Made by a program: the position numbers and the translations under genes
Assembly (NCBI RefSeq): GCF_002008315.2
Contig: NZ_MVDG02000001.1
Coordinates: 3,534,001 to 3,598,000, forward strand
Reading direction: 5' to 3'
DNA length: 64,000 bases
Origin: Arthrobacter sp. KBS0703
GTDB taxonomy: Bacteria; Actinomycetota; Actinomycetes; Actinomycetales; Micrococcaceae
Notes under the pieces: generated by a model
The model's database searches: none
Told to the model about the DNA's origin: nothing
Seen by the model: only the letters and a program-made list of their open reading frames with translations
Part shown: piece by piece, positions 16,820 through 26,593 of the stretch
Numbering within the stretch: position 1 is the stretch's first letter
Layout of the letters: the number at the start of each line of letters is the position of its first letter

Positions 16820-17247
16820 GCCGAACACCCCTGTCTGGATTATCGAACCCATAAATCCACGTCCCGCGGTACGCGAATACCGGACATACCCACACAGACG
16901 AGCGCCGGCGTCGAACGGTTCAATTGAACGGCTCACGGGGACCGCCCACACCGTCTCCAATGGGCTCACGGCCGGCCGGGAACACGACGAATACCCCGAA
17001 ATACGGGCCTGTAACGGCCCCATCCAGAAAAAGGTTTGGTAACGATGCCCTCCACCCCCGCTTTCCGCAGGATGACGCGGTCAGATCGGCCAAAATAAAT
17101 ATGATTTGTTGCCTCGTGGCGGCGCTGAACGCGTGATCATACGGCACGAAACTCTCAATTTCCATGGAAATCACGTAAAATTGAAGGCCTGCCCAGAGCG
17201 GGGCAGCTACAAGTCGCAAGCAATTGACCTCCACAGGAGTCGCACAA
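16820..17247. other. Divergent intergenic region, partly AT-rich
   Basis: This 428-bp region lies between the DUF2231 gene and the MHS transporter. From about 17085 it is clearly more AT-rich than its surroundings, as expected of a promoter, and it contains the palindrome at 17158-17171. No gene is supported. Confidence 0.4.
17158..17171. promoter_or_regulatory. Perfect 14-bp palindrome upstream of MHS transporter
   Basis: ATTTCCATGGAAAT is perfectly self-complementary and lies 76 bp before the transporter ATG in an AT-rich promoter-like stretch. It is a candidate operator for an unknown regulator. Confidence 0.4.
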
Positions 17248-18825
17248 ATGCCCACAGACCGAAGCACGACCGACTCTTCAGCAGGCGTTCTGAACGCCAG
17301 CGGAACCAACAACATTGCACCCCCGGGTGCGAAAAAACCGAAGCTACTGGCGCGGCGCCGACTCAAGGTGTCCGACGTCAACGTGGTAGACCAGCCAATG
17401 CTTAAGAAAGCGCTCGGCGGAACCATCGTGGGTAACACCATGGAATGGTACGACGTCGGCGTGTTCGGCTACCTGATCACCACCATGGGACCCGTGTTCC
17501 TGCCCGAGGCCGACAAGTCCGTGCAGACACTGTTCCTGTTGGGAACCTTCGCCGCCACGTTCATCGCCCGCCCCCTGGGCGGCGTGATCTTCGGCTGGCT
17601 CGGCGACAAGATCGGCCGGCAGAAGGTGCTTGCCGCAACCCTGATGCTGATGGCTGCCAGTACTTTCGCCGTCGGTCTCCTGCCCGGCTACGCCCAGATC
17701 GGCATCTGGGCCGCAGCGCTCCTGGTTGTCCTCAAGCTCGTCCAGGGCTTCTCTACCGGCGGTGAATACGCCGGCGCCACCACGTTCGTGAGCGAGTACG
17801 CTCCGGACAAGCGACGCGGCTTCTTTGCCAGCTTCCTGGACATGGGCAGCTACCTTGGCTTCGCCATGGGCGCAGCGCTGGTTTCAGTGCTGCAGCTGAC
17901 CCTTGGCCAGACCGCCATGGAGGAATGGGGCTGGCGCCTGCCGTTCCTACTCGCTGGCCCCCTCGGCCTCATCGCCGTGTACTTCCGGAGCAAGATTGAG
18001 GAATCCCCGCAGTTCCAGGCCACCCTGGACGCCCAGGAAGACCTCAACAAGGACGCTGCCGCCGGTGATGAAGCTGCCGCCAAGGGCCCGGTGGGCATCG
18101 TCAAGGCTTACTGGCGTTCAATCATCGTAGCCATGATCCTGGTGGCTGCGGCGAACACCGCAGGCTATGCCCTGACCTCCTACATGCCGACGTACCTCAC
18201 GGAGTCCAAGGGTTACGATCCGGTTCATGGCACGCTCCTGACCATCCCCGTGCTGGTCATCATGAGCCTCTGCATCCCGCTGACCGGCAAGCTGTCCGAC
18301 CGGATCGGGCGACGTCCCGTGCTGTGGATCGGTGCCATCAGCACCGTGGTGCTGGCAACTCCGGCGTTCCTGCTGATCGGCATCGGCGACGTCTGGTCGA
18401 CGCTGGCCGGACTTTCGCTCGTCGCTTTCCCGGTGACGTTCTACGTGGCGAATCTTGCCTCAGCACTGCCGGCGCAGTTCCCCACAGCCAGCCGCTACGG
18501 CGCCATGGGCATCACCTACAACTTCGCCGTGGCCATCTTCGGCGGAACCACGCCGTTCATTGTTGCCGCGCTGATCAGCGCCACGGGCAACGACATGATG
18601 CCTGCCTACTACCTGATGGGAACCTCGCTGATCGGCGCTGTGGCCATCTACTTCCTGAAGGAATCGGCCCAGCGACCCCTGCCGGGCTCCATGCCCAGCG
18701 TGGACACGCAGGCCGAGGCCCACGAACTTGTGGCCACCCAGGATGAAAACCCGCTGATCGACCTGGACGACATGCCGTTCGATACGCAGGCAGAGGAACC
18801 CGAAAAGGTTCCGGCCCGGGTCTGA
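17248..18825 (+). CDS. MHS-family MFS transporter (ProP-like)
   Basis: A 525-residue, twelve-helix metabolite:H+ symporter of the MFS. Both copies of the DRxGR-type loop motif are visible (GWLGDKIGRQKVL near residue 117 and LSDRIGRRPVLW near 350), and GNTMEWYDVGVFGYL and GGEYAGATTFVSEYAPDKRRGF are signatures of the ProP/KgtP/ShiA group. The N-terminal 45 residues and the acidic C-terminus are hydrophilic. The ATG at 17248 follows ACAGGAG; an upstream in-frame ATG is less likely. Candidate substrates are compatible solutes (proline, betaine) or organic acids, which sequence alone does not separate. Confidence 0.85.
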   Translation: MPTDRSTTDSSAGVLNASGTNNIAPPGAKKPKLLARRRLKVSDVNVVDQPMLKKALGGTIVGNTMEWYDVGVFGYLITTMGPVFLPEADKSVQTLFLLGTFAATFIARPLGGVIFGWLGDKIGRQKVLAATLMLMAASTFAVGLLPGYAQIGIWAAALLVVLKLVQGFSTGGEYAGATTFVSEYAPDKRRGFFASFLDMGSYLGFAMGAALVSVLQLTLGQTAMEEWGWRLPFLLAGPLGLIAVYFRSKIEESPQFQATLDAQEDLNKDAAAGDEAAAKGPVGIVKAYWRSIIVAMILVAAANTAGYALTSYMPTYLTESKGYDPVHGTLLTIPVLVIMSLCIPLTGKLSDRIGRRPVLWIGAISTVVLATPAFLLIGIGDVWSTLAGLSLVAFPVTFYVANLASALPAQFPTASRYGAMGITYNFAVAIFGGTTPFIVAALISATGNDMMPAYYLMGTSLIGAVAIYFLKESAQRPLPGSMPSVDTQAEAHELVATQDENPLIDLDDMPFDTQAEEPEKVPARV

Positions 18826-18848
18826 CCTTGTAGTTCAGAGCCCCGCCC

Positions 18849-18903
18849 TGTGAGGCCTGCTTTGTACGTTGCTCCCTGTGACAGCGTCAAGGCAGGCCTC
18901 ACA
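18849..18903 (+). terminator. Hairpin after MHS transporter gene
   Basis: TGTGAGGCCTGC (18849-18860) pairs perfectly with GCAGGCCTCACA (18892-18903) over a 31-base loop, starting 23 bases after the transporter stop. Possible terminator. Confidence 0.5.
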
Positions 18904-18930
18904 CGCGTCTGGCAGACTTTTGGAGACTGA

Positions 18931-20037
18931 ATGCACAGAAGACTGGAGGTAGCGGTGGCCCACGTCTTCATGCGGCATCTCCGCGCGCTGCATAGCCTTG
19001 GCCCTGCCAACAACGATCATCTGTCCGCCCTGCGCGTGGCCGTGAGCGTGGCCGTCCCCTCTCTGGTTCTCCTCGTTTTCGGACGGCCCGAGCTGATCAT
19101 CTACGCCGTATTCGGCGCACTCACCGGCATGTACGGGAGGTCCGAGCCCCACCAGCTGCGGCTAAGGCACCAGTTGCAGGCCGCGCTGGTCCTGCTGTCC
19201 GGCGTGGGAGTGGGTGTGTTCCTCTCCGTCAATCAGCTCCATTCCTGGCGGCTCGTGGGCATAGAGGCCCTGCTTGCCGGCGCAGGCTCGGTCTACTCCG
19301 ACAAGGTGCGGCTCAAGCCCAACGGCCCCTTCTTCGGCATCCTGGCGCTCGGTGCCTGCGCCTCTGTCCCCGCGGTCGTTCCCTGGTACGTTGCGCTGCT
19401 CATCAGCGCCGGATCTGCGGCGTTTTCCCTGCTTGTGGGCTTTAGCGGCTGGGTTCGGCGCCGCACCTGGAGCGACGGGGCGGTGCGGGAGTCCGCCAGG
19501 CTGCGCGGTCGGCTGCGGAGGAAGGCCGTCATCCATGCCGCGCGGTACGTGGTGGCGGTTGGTGCCGCCGGGACAATTGGCGTCATCACAGGCAGCGGTC
19601 ACCCGCACTGGGCCATGGCTGCCGCCGCGGTTCCCCTCGCCGGCGCCGACCTTCCAAGCAGTGTGCACCGCGGGCTTCACCGCATCATGGGAACGTTCCT
19701 TGGCCTGGTGGTGGTCGCCGTCGTGCTTCTTCCGGCCCCTTGGGCCCCGTCGCAGTTCCTCCCCGGAGCGGAAGCCGCCGTGCTGGCATTGCTGGTCATC
19801 ATCTTCCAGTTCACCACCGAGCTGTTCATGACCCGGCACTACGGGCTGGCGATGGTCTCCTTCACGCCCGTCATTCTGTTGATGACGCAGCTGGCGGCTC
19901 CGGCCGACCCGTACGTGCTCATTGCCGAACGCGGCGTTGAGACAGTCGTGGGGGCGGTGATCGGCATCCTCGTGGTGGTGTTTATCCGGGCGCGCCGGGG
20001 TCCTGTTCCTTTGGCCTCCGCGGCGGGCCTGCCATGA
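18931..20037 (+). CDS. FUSC-family membrane protein
   Basis: A 368-residue protein with two sets of hydrophobic helices (about residues 30-165 and 215-355) separated by a basic loop. The second set starts with the GHPHWAMAAAAVPL motif characteristic of FUSC/aromatic-acid-exporter-like proteins. Such proteins are linked to export of aromatic or other small organic acids. An alternative GTG start at 18955 with a GGAGG is equally plausible. Its 3' end overlaps the convergent SDR gene by 56 bp. Confidence 0.72.
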   Translation: MHRRLEVAVAHVFMRHLRALHSLGPANNDHLSALRVAVSVAVPSLVLLVFGRPELIIYAVFGALTGMYGRSEPHQLRLRHQLQAALVLLSGVGVGVFLSVNQLHSWRLVGIEALLAGAGSVYSDKVRLKPNGPFFGILALGACASVPAVVPWYVALLISAGSAAFSLLVGFSGWVRRRTWSDGAVRESARLRGRLRRKAVIHAARYVVAVGAAGTIGVITGSGHPHWAMAAAAVPLAGADLPSSVHRGLHRIMGTFLGLVVVAVVLLPAPWAPSQFLPGAEAAVLALLVIIFQFTTELFMTRHYGLAMVSFTPVILLMTQLAAPADPYVLIAERGVETVVGAVIGILVVVFIRARRGPVPLASAAGLP

Positions 20038-20779
20038 AGCGGTCCGGCAGGATCCGGGCGGCCGCGGCAAGCACCTTGTAGCGCTTGGTGGGAATCGAAA
20101 CCGCCTTCCCCCGCGCGTTGTCCGCCAGCCCTTCCCCGACCACGCGGCCCGGATGCAGCCACGTCCAGCGCGGGACGGCGGACTTGTCCATCCCCATGCG
20201 GTCGTGGAACTCCGTGTGGACAAAACCGGGGCAGACCGCCGTCACCTTGACGCCCCGGTCCGCGTAGGCGAGGTTGGCCCACCGGCTGAAGCTCAGCAGC
20301 CACGCCTTCGCCGCAGAGTACGAGCCGCGCGGAAGGAACGCCGCCACGCTGGCCACGTTGATGATCCGGCCGGAGCGGCGTTTCAGCATTCCCTGCAGGG
20401 CAGCGTGGCTCAGCACCATGGCGGTTTCCACGTGCAGCTTCAGGTGCTTCTTCTCGTCCTCGATGCTGTTTTCGTCAAAGTTGAGCAACAGCCCGATCCC
20501 GGCGTTGTTCACCAGCACGTCCACCGGGCGGGACGGGTCCGACAGGCGCGCGACGACGGCGGCCACGCCGGCGTCGTCAGTCAGGTCCGCGGACAGCACC
20601 TCCGCCGTGGTCCCGTACCGCCGCTGCAGGTCCGCTGCGGTTGCCTGCAGTCGCGCCTCGTCGCGTGCCACCAGCACGAGGTTGTGGCCCTGCTCGGCCA
20701 GCTGGCGGGCGAATTCGGCCCCGAGGCCGGCGGTGGCACCGGTGACAAGGGCTGTGGGGTTGGCGGTGTTCGGCGTCAT
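19982..20779 (-). CDS. Short-chain dehydrogenase/reductase (SDR)
   Basis: A 265-residue classical SDR. The Rossmann motif is TGATAGLG near residue 13, NNAG near 89, the catalytic Ser in INVASVAAF, and SYSAAKAW carries the Tyr-x3-Lys pair. The Arg of VLVARDEARL after beta-2 suggests NADP(H) preference. It resembles the DltE/YqjQ-like group of unknown substrate. The C-terminal tail is Pro/Arg-rich and overlaps the end of the FUSC gene by 56 bp tail-to-tail. Confidence 0.85.
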   Translation of the reverse strand: MTPNTANPTALVTGATAGLGAEFARQLAEQGHNLVLVARDEARLQATAADLQRRYGTTAEVLSADLTDDAGVAAVVARLSDPSRPVDVLVNNAGIGLLLNFDENSIEDEKKHLKLHVETAMVLSHAALQGMLKRRSGRIINVASVAAFLPRGSYSAAKAWLLSFSRWANLAYADRGVKVTAVCPGFVHTEFHDRMGMDKSAVPRWTWLHPGRVVGEGLADNARGKAVSIPTKRYKVLAAAARILPDRFMAGPPRRPKEQDPGAPG

Positions 20780-20882
20780 GCCAACAGCCTAGCTTCGCGG
20801 CAGCGCGGGAGGCAGGGCTGTTGGCAAGACCGGATGCCGGGCCGTTGGCGCGACGCCGGCCGGATCGGAGATCAGGCTGTGA

Positions 20883-22778
20883 TCATGCGAACCTGGCCAG
20901 CGGATTATTGAGCCGTCCGGCCTTCTGCAGGCCGCCCGACGGGCCCGTGAGGTCCAGCATCTGCTGGTTGTTGCGCAGCTGCAGCCGGTTGAGGCAGGAC
21001 AGTTCGAAGTCCGGCGCGAACAGATCGTGGCGGGCAAACTGGTCCTCGAGCTCCGGATGCCGTAGCTGGTAGTCCCGGATCGCCCCGGCGGCCACGCCCC
21101 AGAAGTCGTCTCCACTGAGCTTCCCGTCCTCCACCAGCAGCGCGCTGATGAAGCGGAAAATGCAATCGAACACGTCGGTGAAGATCGCGAGGACCTTGTC
21201 GCCGTCGGGGATATCGGCCCGGATCCGTGCCACCGCATCCGGCAGGTCCAGCCCGTCTCCCATCACCACGATTTCCTCGGCGATGTCCTTCATGATGGCC
21301 CGGACCGGAACGCCGTCTTCGAGCACCAGGATCACGTTCTCGCCGTGCGGCATGAACGCGAGCTCATACCGGTAGACGCAGTGCACCAGGGGAACGAGGT
21401 AGGCGTCGAAGTATCGGCGCAGCCACTCGTCCGGCGCCAGCCCCGACTGCTCGATGAGGGCAGCGACTATCGGTTTGCCGGCGGCGTCCACATGCAGCAG
21501 CGACGCCATGGTGGCCAGTTGCTGGCCGTCCTTGAGCAGCGGCAAGGGACTCTCCCGCCACAGGGCCGACAGCATTTTCCGGTAGGGCGAGTCCTTCGCG
21601 GATCCGGCCTCGTAGTGCCCGTTGTGGTAGCCGATGGCCGCCGTCTCACTGATCATGGCGAAGCCGCTGCGCTGCAACGTGCTGTCCCGTGCGATGAGCT
21701 CCCTGAGCCAGTTGTTGATGGCCGGAGTGGCCTTCATGTACTGCGGGGAAAGCCCCCGCATGAAACCCATGTTGAGGACGGACAGGGCAGTCTTGACGTA
21801 GCTCTTTTGTGGATCGTCTGTGTTAAAAAACGTCCTGATGGACTGCTGCGCCTGGTAGGTGTCCGCTCCCGCGCCCACGTGCACAATGTGCTGCCGGGCT
21901 ATCTCGGCGGCAAAGGTCACGGTGATCTTGTTTTCCCACTGCCAGGGGTGGACCGGCATGAGGAAATACTGCGCCGGATCCAGACCCTGCGCCCGGACCG
22001 CGGCCTCGAAGTACGCCAGTCCGGCCGCCCCCAGTTCGGCTTCCAGGTGGCGCTGGTAGTTCAGCCCCTCGGCCGAGCTAAACACAGCCCTGCTGCGGTG
22101 CACGGCGATCCATTCCAGCTGCACGGGCGCCCCGGACTCGGGCGCGAACGCCTGGTAATCGGTGATGCCGAACCCGAGCCGGCCGTTGTTGGCAACGAAA
22201 CACGGGTGGCCTTCGGTCATGCTCCGCTCGATCGCCTGGAAGTCGGCCGCGGGATCTGCCCCTCCCGTGACACCGGCGGCAAGTTGCCCGGCAGTCGGCT
22301 GCCCCTTCCACTGTTTGAAGGCGTGACTGGACAGCGTGCTGCTGATTTCCTCCAGGTACACGGGAAGCATTTCTTCCCGGATTCCCAGCGCATTCCGGAA
22401 CTCGCTGATGAAACTGAGGGCATCCGCGGCGGACTCTGTCCCGTTCCGGATGCAGCGGATGGAGGCGGCGTCGATGGACCAGTGGTCCAGGTCCAGTACC
22501 CGCGCGGCGAAGGAGTACTCCACACTGCCATCGTCGCTCAGGACCCGGTAGGCGGTGAGCCTCGGCGCCGCATGAAGGTCCGCCGGTGCCCGCTTCCCTG
22601 CGGGTGCCTCGATTACTTCGGGTGCCGTGATCGCCTGAGGTGTCAGGATCCGTTCGTGGGAAAACTCGGCGAGCGCCTTGCGGACCAGGTGCCGGTTCGC
22701 CCGGTTCCACAGTTCGGGCTGCAGGTGGGCGATGGACTGCCCACGCGATAGGTCGGATTCGACTTCGATGATGGTCAC
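20883..22778 (-). CDS. desD: NIS siderophore synthetase (IucA/IucC family, DesD-like)
   Basis: A 631-residue NRPS-independent siderophore synthetase of the IucA/IucC family, with the FhuF-like ferric reductase domain at the C-terminus. Diagnostic segments are HPWQWENKI (nucleotide binding) and the QQSIRTFFN motif. It activates carboxylates as adenylates and couples them to hydroxamate amines; DesD enzymes oligomerise N-hydroxy-N-succinylcadaverine into desferrioxamines. The start is GTG at 22778, overlapping the previous gene's stop by 4 bp. It is the last gene of the four-gene operon. A desferrioxamine-type product is inferred from the complete DesABCD set; arthrobactin-like products are a less likely alternative. 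Confidence 0.88.
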   Translation of the reverse strand: MTIIEVESDLSRGQSIAHLQPELWNRANRHLVRKALAEFSHERILTPQAITAPEVIEAPAGKRAPADLHAAPRLTAYRVLSDDGSVEYSFAARVLDLDHWSIDAASIRCIRNGTESAADALSFISEFRNALGIREEMLPVYLEEISSTLSSHAFKQWKGQPTAGQLAAGVTGGADPAADFQAIERSMTEGHPCFVANNGRLGFGITDYQAFAPESGAPVQLEWIAVHRSRAVFSSAEGLNYQRHLEAELGAAGLAYFEAAVRAQGLDPAQYFLMPVHPWQWENKITVTFAAEIARQHIVHVGAGADTYQAQQSIRTFFNTDDPQKSYVKTALSVLNMGFMRGLSPQYMKATPAINNWLRELIARDSTLQRSGFAMISETAAIGYHNGHYEAGSAKDSPYRKMLSALWRESPLPLLKDGQQLATMASLLHVDAAGKPIVAALIEQSGLAPDEWLRRYFDAYLVPLVHCVYRYELAFMPHGENVILVLEDGVPVRAIMKDIAEEIVVMGDGLDLPDAVARIRADIPDGDKVLAIFTDVFDCIFRFISALLVEDGKLSGDDFWGVAAGAIRDYQLRHPELEDQFARHDLFAPDFELSCLNRLQLRNNQQMLDLTGPSGGLQKAGRLNNPLARFA

Positions 22779-23440
22779 AGTGAGGCTTCCTGGTCGGGGG
22801 TGAACTGGTCGGTGGTGAACTGGTCGGTGGTGGGCTGGTCAATGGTGAGGTGGTCTATGGCGGAATGGTCCGTAGCGGGGACGTCAGGGCCAGGCTCGTG
22901 GAGGGTAGGGCGGTGGCGGGCCGTCCGGGCGGATTGGAAGTCGGCCCGGGTGCAGAAGCTGAGCAGCGCTTCCTTGTCCGGCAGGGTCACCACTCCCGCA
23001 GGCGTGAATCCGAGCCGCGAATTCAGAGCATGGATCTTGGCATTGCGCGCATCGGGCTCCACCACCACGCGGTCCACGCCCGTCTTCAGGAAGAGGCGGT
23101 CCAGGGCCGCCTCCATGACGTCGGCCGTGAAGCCGTTCCGCGGCCTTTCCGGAGGCGCCACGAGCAGGTGCATGCCGATGTCCCCGGGCTGCACGGCGTA
23201 GGCCTGGTTCAGGGGTGAGAGCGCCGGAAGGTATTCCTCCATCAGGAAGGCGGGGACGCCGCCGTCGAGTCCCAGCAGCGCGTGGTGATGCCCGCTGGAT
23301 TGGATCTTGGAGTATTCCTCCACAACGTCCTGCACCGTGGTGGACTGCATTCCCCAGAAGGCGGCATAGGACCGTGTCACCCATCTGTGGATGAGCGGGG
23401 CGTCACCTGTTGCGTCGAGGCAGCGGAACGTGAAGCTCAT
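22775..23440 (-). CDS. desC: GNAT-type hydroxylamine acyltransferase (DesC/RhbD/AlcB-like)
   Basis: About 221 residues. The first 180 form an AlcB/IucB-type GNAT domain with [28 protein letters not shown] and [15 protein letters not shown]. This domain transfers an acyl group, typically from acetyl- or succinyl-CoA, to the N-hydroxyl amine made by the monooxygenase. The last 30 residues are six imperfect pentapeptide repeats of pattern T/I-D-H/Q-x-x, encoded by a 15-bp tandem repeat; this is unusual for the family and probably a disordered tail. The ATG at 23440 overlaps the monooxygenase stop by 4 bp, and its stop overlaps desD by 4 bp. Confidence 0.85.
   Translation of the reverse strand: MSFTFRCLDATGDAPLIHRWVTRSYAAFWGMQSTTVQDVVEEYSKIQSSGHHHALLGLDGGVPAFLMEEYLPALSPLNQAYAVQPGDIGMHLLVAPPERPRNGFTADVMEAALDRLFLKTGVDRVVVEPDARNAKIHALNSRLGFTPAGVVTLPDKEALLSFCTRADFQSARTARHRPTLHEPGPDVPATDHSAIDHLTIDQPTTDQFTTDQFTPDQEASL
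22799..22873. repeat. 15-bp minisatellite in the desC 3' end
   Basis: Five 15-bp units with pattern GGTGAACTGGTCGGT (plus strand), the first two identical and later units diverged. They encode the pentapeptide tail of the acyltransferase. Because 15 is a multiple of 3, copy-number change would keep the frame. Confidence 0.85.
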
Positions 23441-24831
23441 GCCGGCACCTCGGCGTGGCCCTGCATTCCGCGTGCCGGCAAAGCACTGTCCCGCGCCGCT
23501 GGGGACGGCGCGCCGAACTGCTGGAAGGCGATGCTCCGCTCCACCGGATACACCTCCCGTCCCGTGATTTCCCGCAGGATGCACGAGTTCCGGTAGGCCG
23601 CCATGCCCAGGTCCGGGGTGACGAAGCCGTGGGTGTGGAGTTCGGCGTTCTGGACAAAGATTTCGCCGGGTTCGACGCCGGTGCTGTAGTTCCGCTGCAC
23701 CGCAAACCTGCCGCTGCTGTCGCGTGAAATTCGGTCCTGCACGCCGGCGAGGAACGCGGGCTCGCGGTAGGCGTACCCGGTGGCCAGTACCACCGCCTCG
23801 CTGTCGAGCCCGTAACCGACGCCCTGTTCCTCGTGGCGCAGCTCCAGCCGGTGCGAGTCCGTGGACGCGTTCCATGAAGCTCCGGTGAGCGTCGAATGGG
23901 TCAGCAGCCGGGTGTCCACCATGCCGGAAAGGCTCTTGGTGTAGAGGAGATCGTAGATGGCGTCTATCAGGTCGGAATTGATCCCTTTGTAGAGATTTTT
24001 CTGGCCTCGGACCAGCCGGTCACGCTGCTCCTGCGGCAGGGCGTGGAAGTAGTCCACATAGTCGGGAGACGTCATCTCCAGCGTGAGCTTGGTGTACTCC
24101 AACGGGAAGAAGCGGCCGGACCGGGTCACCCAGTTGAGCTGGTACCCGTGGACGTCGATGTCCTGCAGAAGCTCGTAGTAGATCTCCGCCGCGCTCTGGC
24201 CGCTCCCCACGATGGTGATGCTGCGCCGCTGCTGGAGCTCGCTCTTCCTCGCCAGGTAGTCGGCGTTGTGGAGGACCAGACCGCCGGCCGTGGCTATCCC
24301 GGAACAGGCGTCGGGAATGTACGGCGCCGTGCCGGTGCCGAGCACCAGCCGTCGCGCCCGAAGCACCTCCTGCCCGTCCGGGCCGTTTACCGCAATCCGG
24401 TACACGCCGTCGTCGTAACTGACCGCCGTGACGTCCGTGCCGAACCGGACCGAGGCCAGCTGGCCCGCCACCCACTGGCAGTACTGGTTGTACTCCGCCC
24501 GCAGCGGGTAGAAATTTTCCCGGATGTAGAAGCGGTACAGCCTTCCGGTCTGCTTGAGGAAGTTGAGGAAGGAATAGGGTGACGTCGGATCCGCCAGCGT
24601 CACCAGGTCAGCCAGGAACGGGACCTGCAGGTGGGCCGGCTCGAGCATCATGCCGGGATGCCAGTCGAAGGACTCCCGGCGTTCCAGGAACACACCGTCC
24701 AGGCCGTCGACCGGTTCGCTCAAGGCGGCCAGGCCCAGGTTGAAAGGCCCGACGCCGATTCCGGCGAAGTCGTAAACGCGGCCCCTGCCGGAGGTGCTTC
24801 GTGCGGTGGTGCCCGATGCCGACGTGCTCAT
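23437..24831 (-). CDS. desB: Lysine/cadaverine N-monooxygenase (IucD/DesB-like)
   Basis: A 464-residue flavin-dependent N-hydroxylating monooxygenase. The FAD-binding motif [14 protein letters not shown] is near residue 24, [16 protein letters not shown] is characteristic of the IucD/PvdA group, and the NADPH motif is [24 protein letters not shown] and ATGYAYR mark the typical C-terminal part. It hydroxylates the primary amine of cadaverine (or lysine) as the first committed hydroxamate step. The next gene upstream is a PLP decarboxylase, which favours cadaverine. It overlaps both neighbours by 4 bp. Confidence 0.9.
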   Translation of the reverse strand: MSTSASGTTARSTSGRGRVYDFAGIGVGPFNLGLAALSEPVDGLDGVFLERRESFDWHPGMMLEPAHLQVPFLADLVTLADPTSPYSFLNFLKQTGRLYRFYIRENFYPLRAEYNQYCQWVAGQLASVRFGTDVTAVSYDDGVYRIAVNGPDGQEVLRARRLVLGTGTAPYIPDACSGIATAGGLVLHNADYLARKSELQQRRSITIVGSGQSAAEIYYELLQDIDVHGYQLNWVTRSGRFFPLEYTKLTLEMTSPDYVDYFHALPQEQRDRLVRGQKNLYKGINSDLIDAIYDLLYTKSLSGMVDTRLLTHSTLTGASWNASTDSHRLELRHEEQGVGYGLDSEAVVLATGYAYREPAFLAGVQDRISRDSSGRFAVQRNYSTGVEPGEIFVQNAELHTHGFVTPDLGMAAYRNSCILREITGREVYPVERSIAFQQFGAPSPAARDSALPARGMQGHAEVPA

Positions 24832-26501
24832 GCGCGTGCCTCCCGGGCTGCAGCGGCGGATCCGCCCGCGGGCGCGGTGCCGGTCAGGCTCTCCCCTGTC
24901 CGCCGGACGAGCTCGATGATCTCCCGGATGTCCTCCAGCGTAGCCTCGGCATTAAGCAGCGTGAACTTCAGGAAGTGCCGGCCAGCGACCTTGGTCCCGG
25001 CCACCACCGCTTCGCCCGAGGCAAAGACGGCAGCACGGATGGCCGGATTCAGGCTATCGGCGAGGTCCTCGGACAGCCGCGTCCCGTCCGCGAACACCGG
25101 CCGGTAGCGGAACACCAGGGTGCTCAGTTGCGGCTCGACCGCCAGTTCAAAGTCGGGATCCGCCGAGAGCACCGTTCCCACGCGGGCGGCGAGGTCGATC
25201 GCCTCGTCGAGGAGCGCACCGATGGCATCGGCCCCCATGATGCGGAGGGTGAGCCACAGCTTGAGGGCGTCGAACCGGCGCGTGGTCTGGATGCTCTTGT
25301 CCACCTGGTTGGGGATCTCGGCGCGCGCGGCGGCTTCCGGGTTCAGGTAGTCGGCGTAATACGCCACGTGCCGGAGCATGGCGCTGTCCCGGACCACCAG
25401 GGCGCTGGAGCTGACGGGCTGGAAGAAGGTCTTGTGGAAGTCAACGGTGACGGAGTCGGCCAGCCGGATTCCGTCCAGGAGGTGCCGGTACCGGTTGGAC
25501 ACCATGAGCCCGCCGCCATAGGCAGCATCCACATGGAACCAGGCACCGTAGCCGCGGGCCAGGGCGGCGATCTCGGCTAGCGGGTCCACAGCGCCGAAGT
25601 CGGTGGTCCCGGCCGTGGCGACAACCGCCATCGGCACCAGGCCGGCGTTGCGGGCAGCCGCAATGGCACCGGCCAGTTCGGAAGGATCCATCCGGTGATC
25701 GGCGGCGCAGCAGACGGACACGACGGCGTCGAAGCCCAGCCCGAGCATGGACGCCGATTTCCGGATGCTGAAGTGGCTGTCCGCCGACGTGAAGATCCGC
25801 AGCTTCTCCAGCAGTGCCGGCAGCCGGAGCCCCGCGTTCGCCGGATCGAGCCGCAGCGCCGCCACGGTGTGGTTCCGCGCGGTCAGCAGCGCCTGGAAGT
25901 TGGATTGGCTGCCGCCGGAGGTGAACACGCCGTCCGCATCGCTTCCGAGCTGCAGGCGCTCCGCGGCCCAGTCGATGAGGCGCCGCTCGATCATCGTAGC
26001 GCCGGCGCTCTGGTCCCAGGTGTCCATGGACGAGTTAACGGCAGACAGGACGGCCTCGCCCACGAGCGCCGGAATGACCACCGGGCAGTTCAGGTGCGCG
26101 GCGTACTTGGCGTCATGGAAATAGACGGCATGGCGCAGGTACATGTCCTGCAGTTCATCGAGGGCGGCGGCGGTGTCAGGCAGGGGCCGGTCCAGGTCGA
26201 CGGCGTCCACGCGGCTCTTCATCTCGGCAGGGGCGACGCCGGTGAACGGCTGTGAGGTCCGCTCAAGTTTGGTGGCCACGGCGTTGACTCCCTGCAGCAC
26301 CTGCGCCACGTACCGGGGGGCATTGCGGGTATTGAAGAGATGGTTGCTGGCTGCGAGGGCCAGCTCCACTCCGGCCCCGAAGTCCACGTCCGGCGAAATC
26401 TGGCTGCGACGGCTGGAACCGGCCGTTATCCCTCCTGCGGGGTATTCGGCGTCGGCTTCTTGGTCCAGGGGTGTTTCGTCCACATCGGGCGGCAGGGTCA
26501 T
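24828..26501 (-). CDS. desA: PLP-dependent L-lysine (or diaminobutyrate) decarboxylase, DesA-like
   Basis: About 557 residues, a group II PLP decarboxylase. The PLP Lys lies in [16 protein letters not shown], with [10 protein letters not shown] and [10 protein letters not shown] as the cofactor-binding segments. Together with the next three genes it matches DesA, which makes cadaverine from lysine for desferrioxamine. The ATG at 26501 is chosen because AAAGGA lies eight bases upstream; the in-frame ATG at 26510 would abut it, and a start at 26552 would lie close to the promoter. It is the first gene of the desABCD operon, directly behind an iron box. Confidence 0.87.
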   Translation of the reverse strand: MTLPPDVDETPLDQEADAEYPAGGITAGSSRRSQISPDVDFGAGVELALAASNHLFNTRNAPRYVAQVLQGVNAVATKLERTSQPFTGVAPAEMKSRVDAVDLDRPLPDTAAALDELQDMYLRHAVYFHDAKYAAHLNCPVVIPALVGEAVLSAVNSSMDTWDQSAGATMIERRLIDWAAERLQLGSDADGVFTSGGSQSNFQALLTARNHTVAALRLDPANAGLRLPALLEKLRIFTSADSHFSIRKSASMLGLGFDAVVSVCCAADHRMDPSELAGAIAAARNAGLVPMAVVATAGTTDFGAVDPLAEIAALARGYGAWFHVDAAYGGGLMVSNRYRHLLDGIRLADSVTVDFHKTFFQPVSSSALVVRDSAMLRHVAYYADYLNPEAAARAEIPNQVDKSIQTTRRFDALKLWLTLRIMGADAIGALLDEAIDLAARVGTVLSADPDFELAVEPQLSTLVFRYRPVFADGTRLSEDLADSLNPAIRAAVFASGEAVVAGTKVAGRHFLKFTLLNAEATLEDIREIIELVRRTGESLTGTAPAGGSAAAAREARA

Positions 26502-26554
26502 GGCAGTCATCCTTTTATCGGGATCGGGTCCGCTCAGTTGCGGCGACCGCACCC

Positions 26555-26593
26555 AAGCAAGGCAAGCCTTACTTAGGACACCCTTTTAGTCAA
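26555..26593 (-). promoter_or_regulatory. Iron-responsive promoter with DtxR/IdeR-type box
   Basis: On the minus strand TTGACT (26588-26593) and TAAGGC (26566-26571), 16 bp apart, form a promoter. The 20-bp palindrome AAGCAAGGCAAGCCTTACTT (26555-26574, one mismatched pair) covers the -10. It resembles actinobacterial DtxR/IdeR/DmdR iron boxes. It lies 54-92 bp before desA, so iron-replete repression of the siderophore operon is expected. Confidence 0.75.

Noticed and set aside
21345..22751. 468-residue plus-strand frame inside desD
   Set aside because: Antisense shadow of the NIS synthetase; no motif and no ribosome site.
22799..22873. CRISPR-like array
   Set aside because: The units are contiguous 15-bp tandem repeats with no unique spacers, and they are in-frame coding sequence of the acyltransferase.
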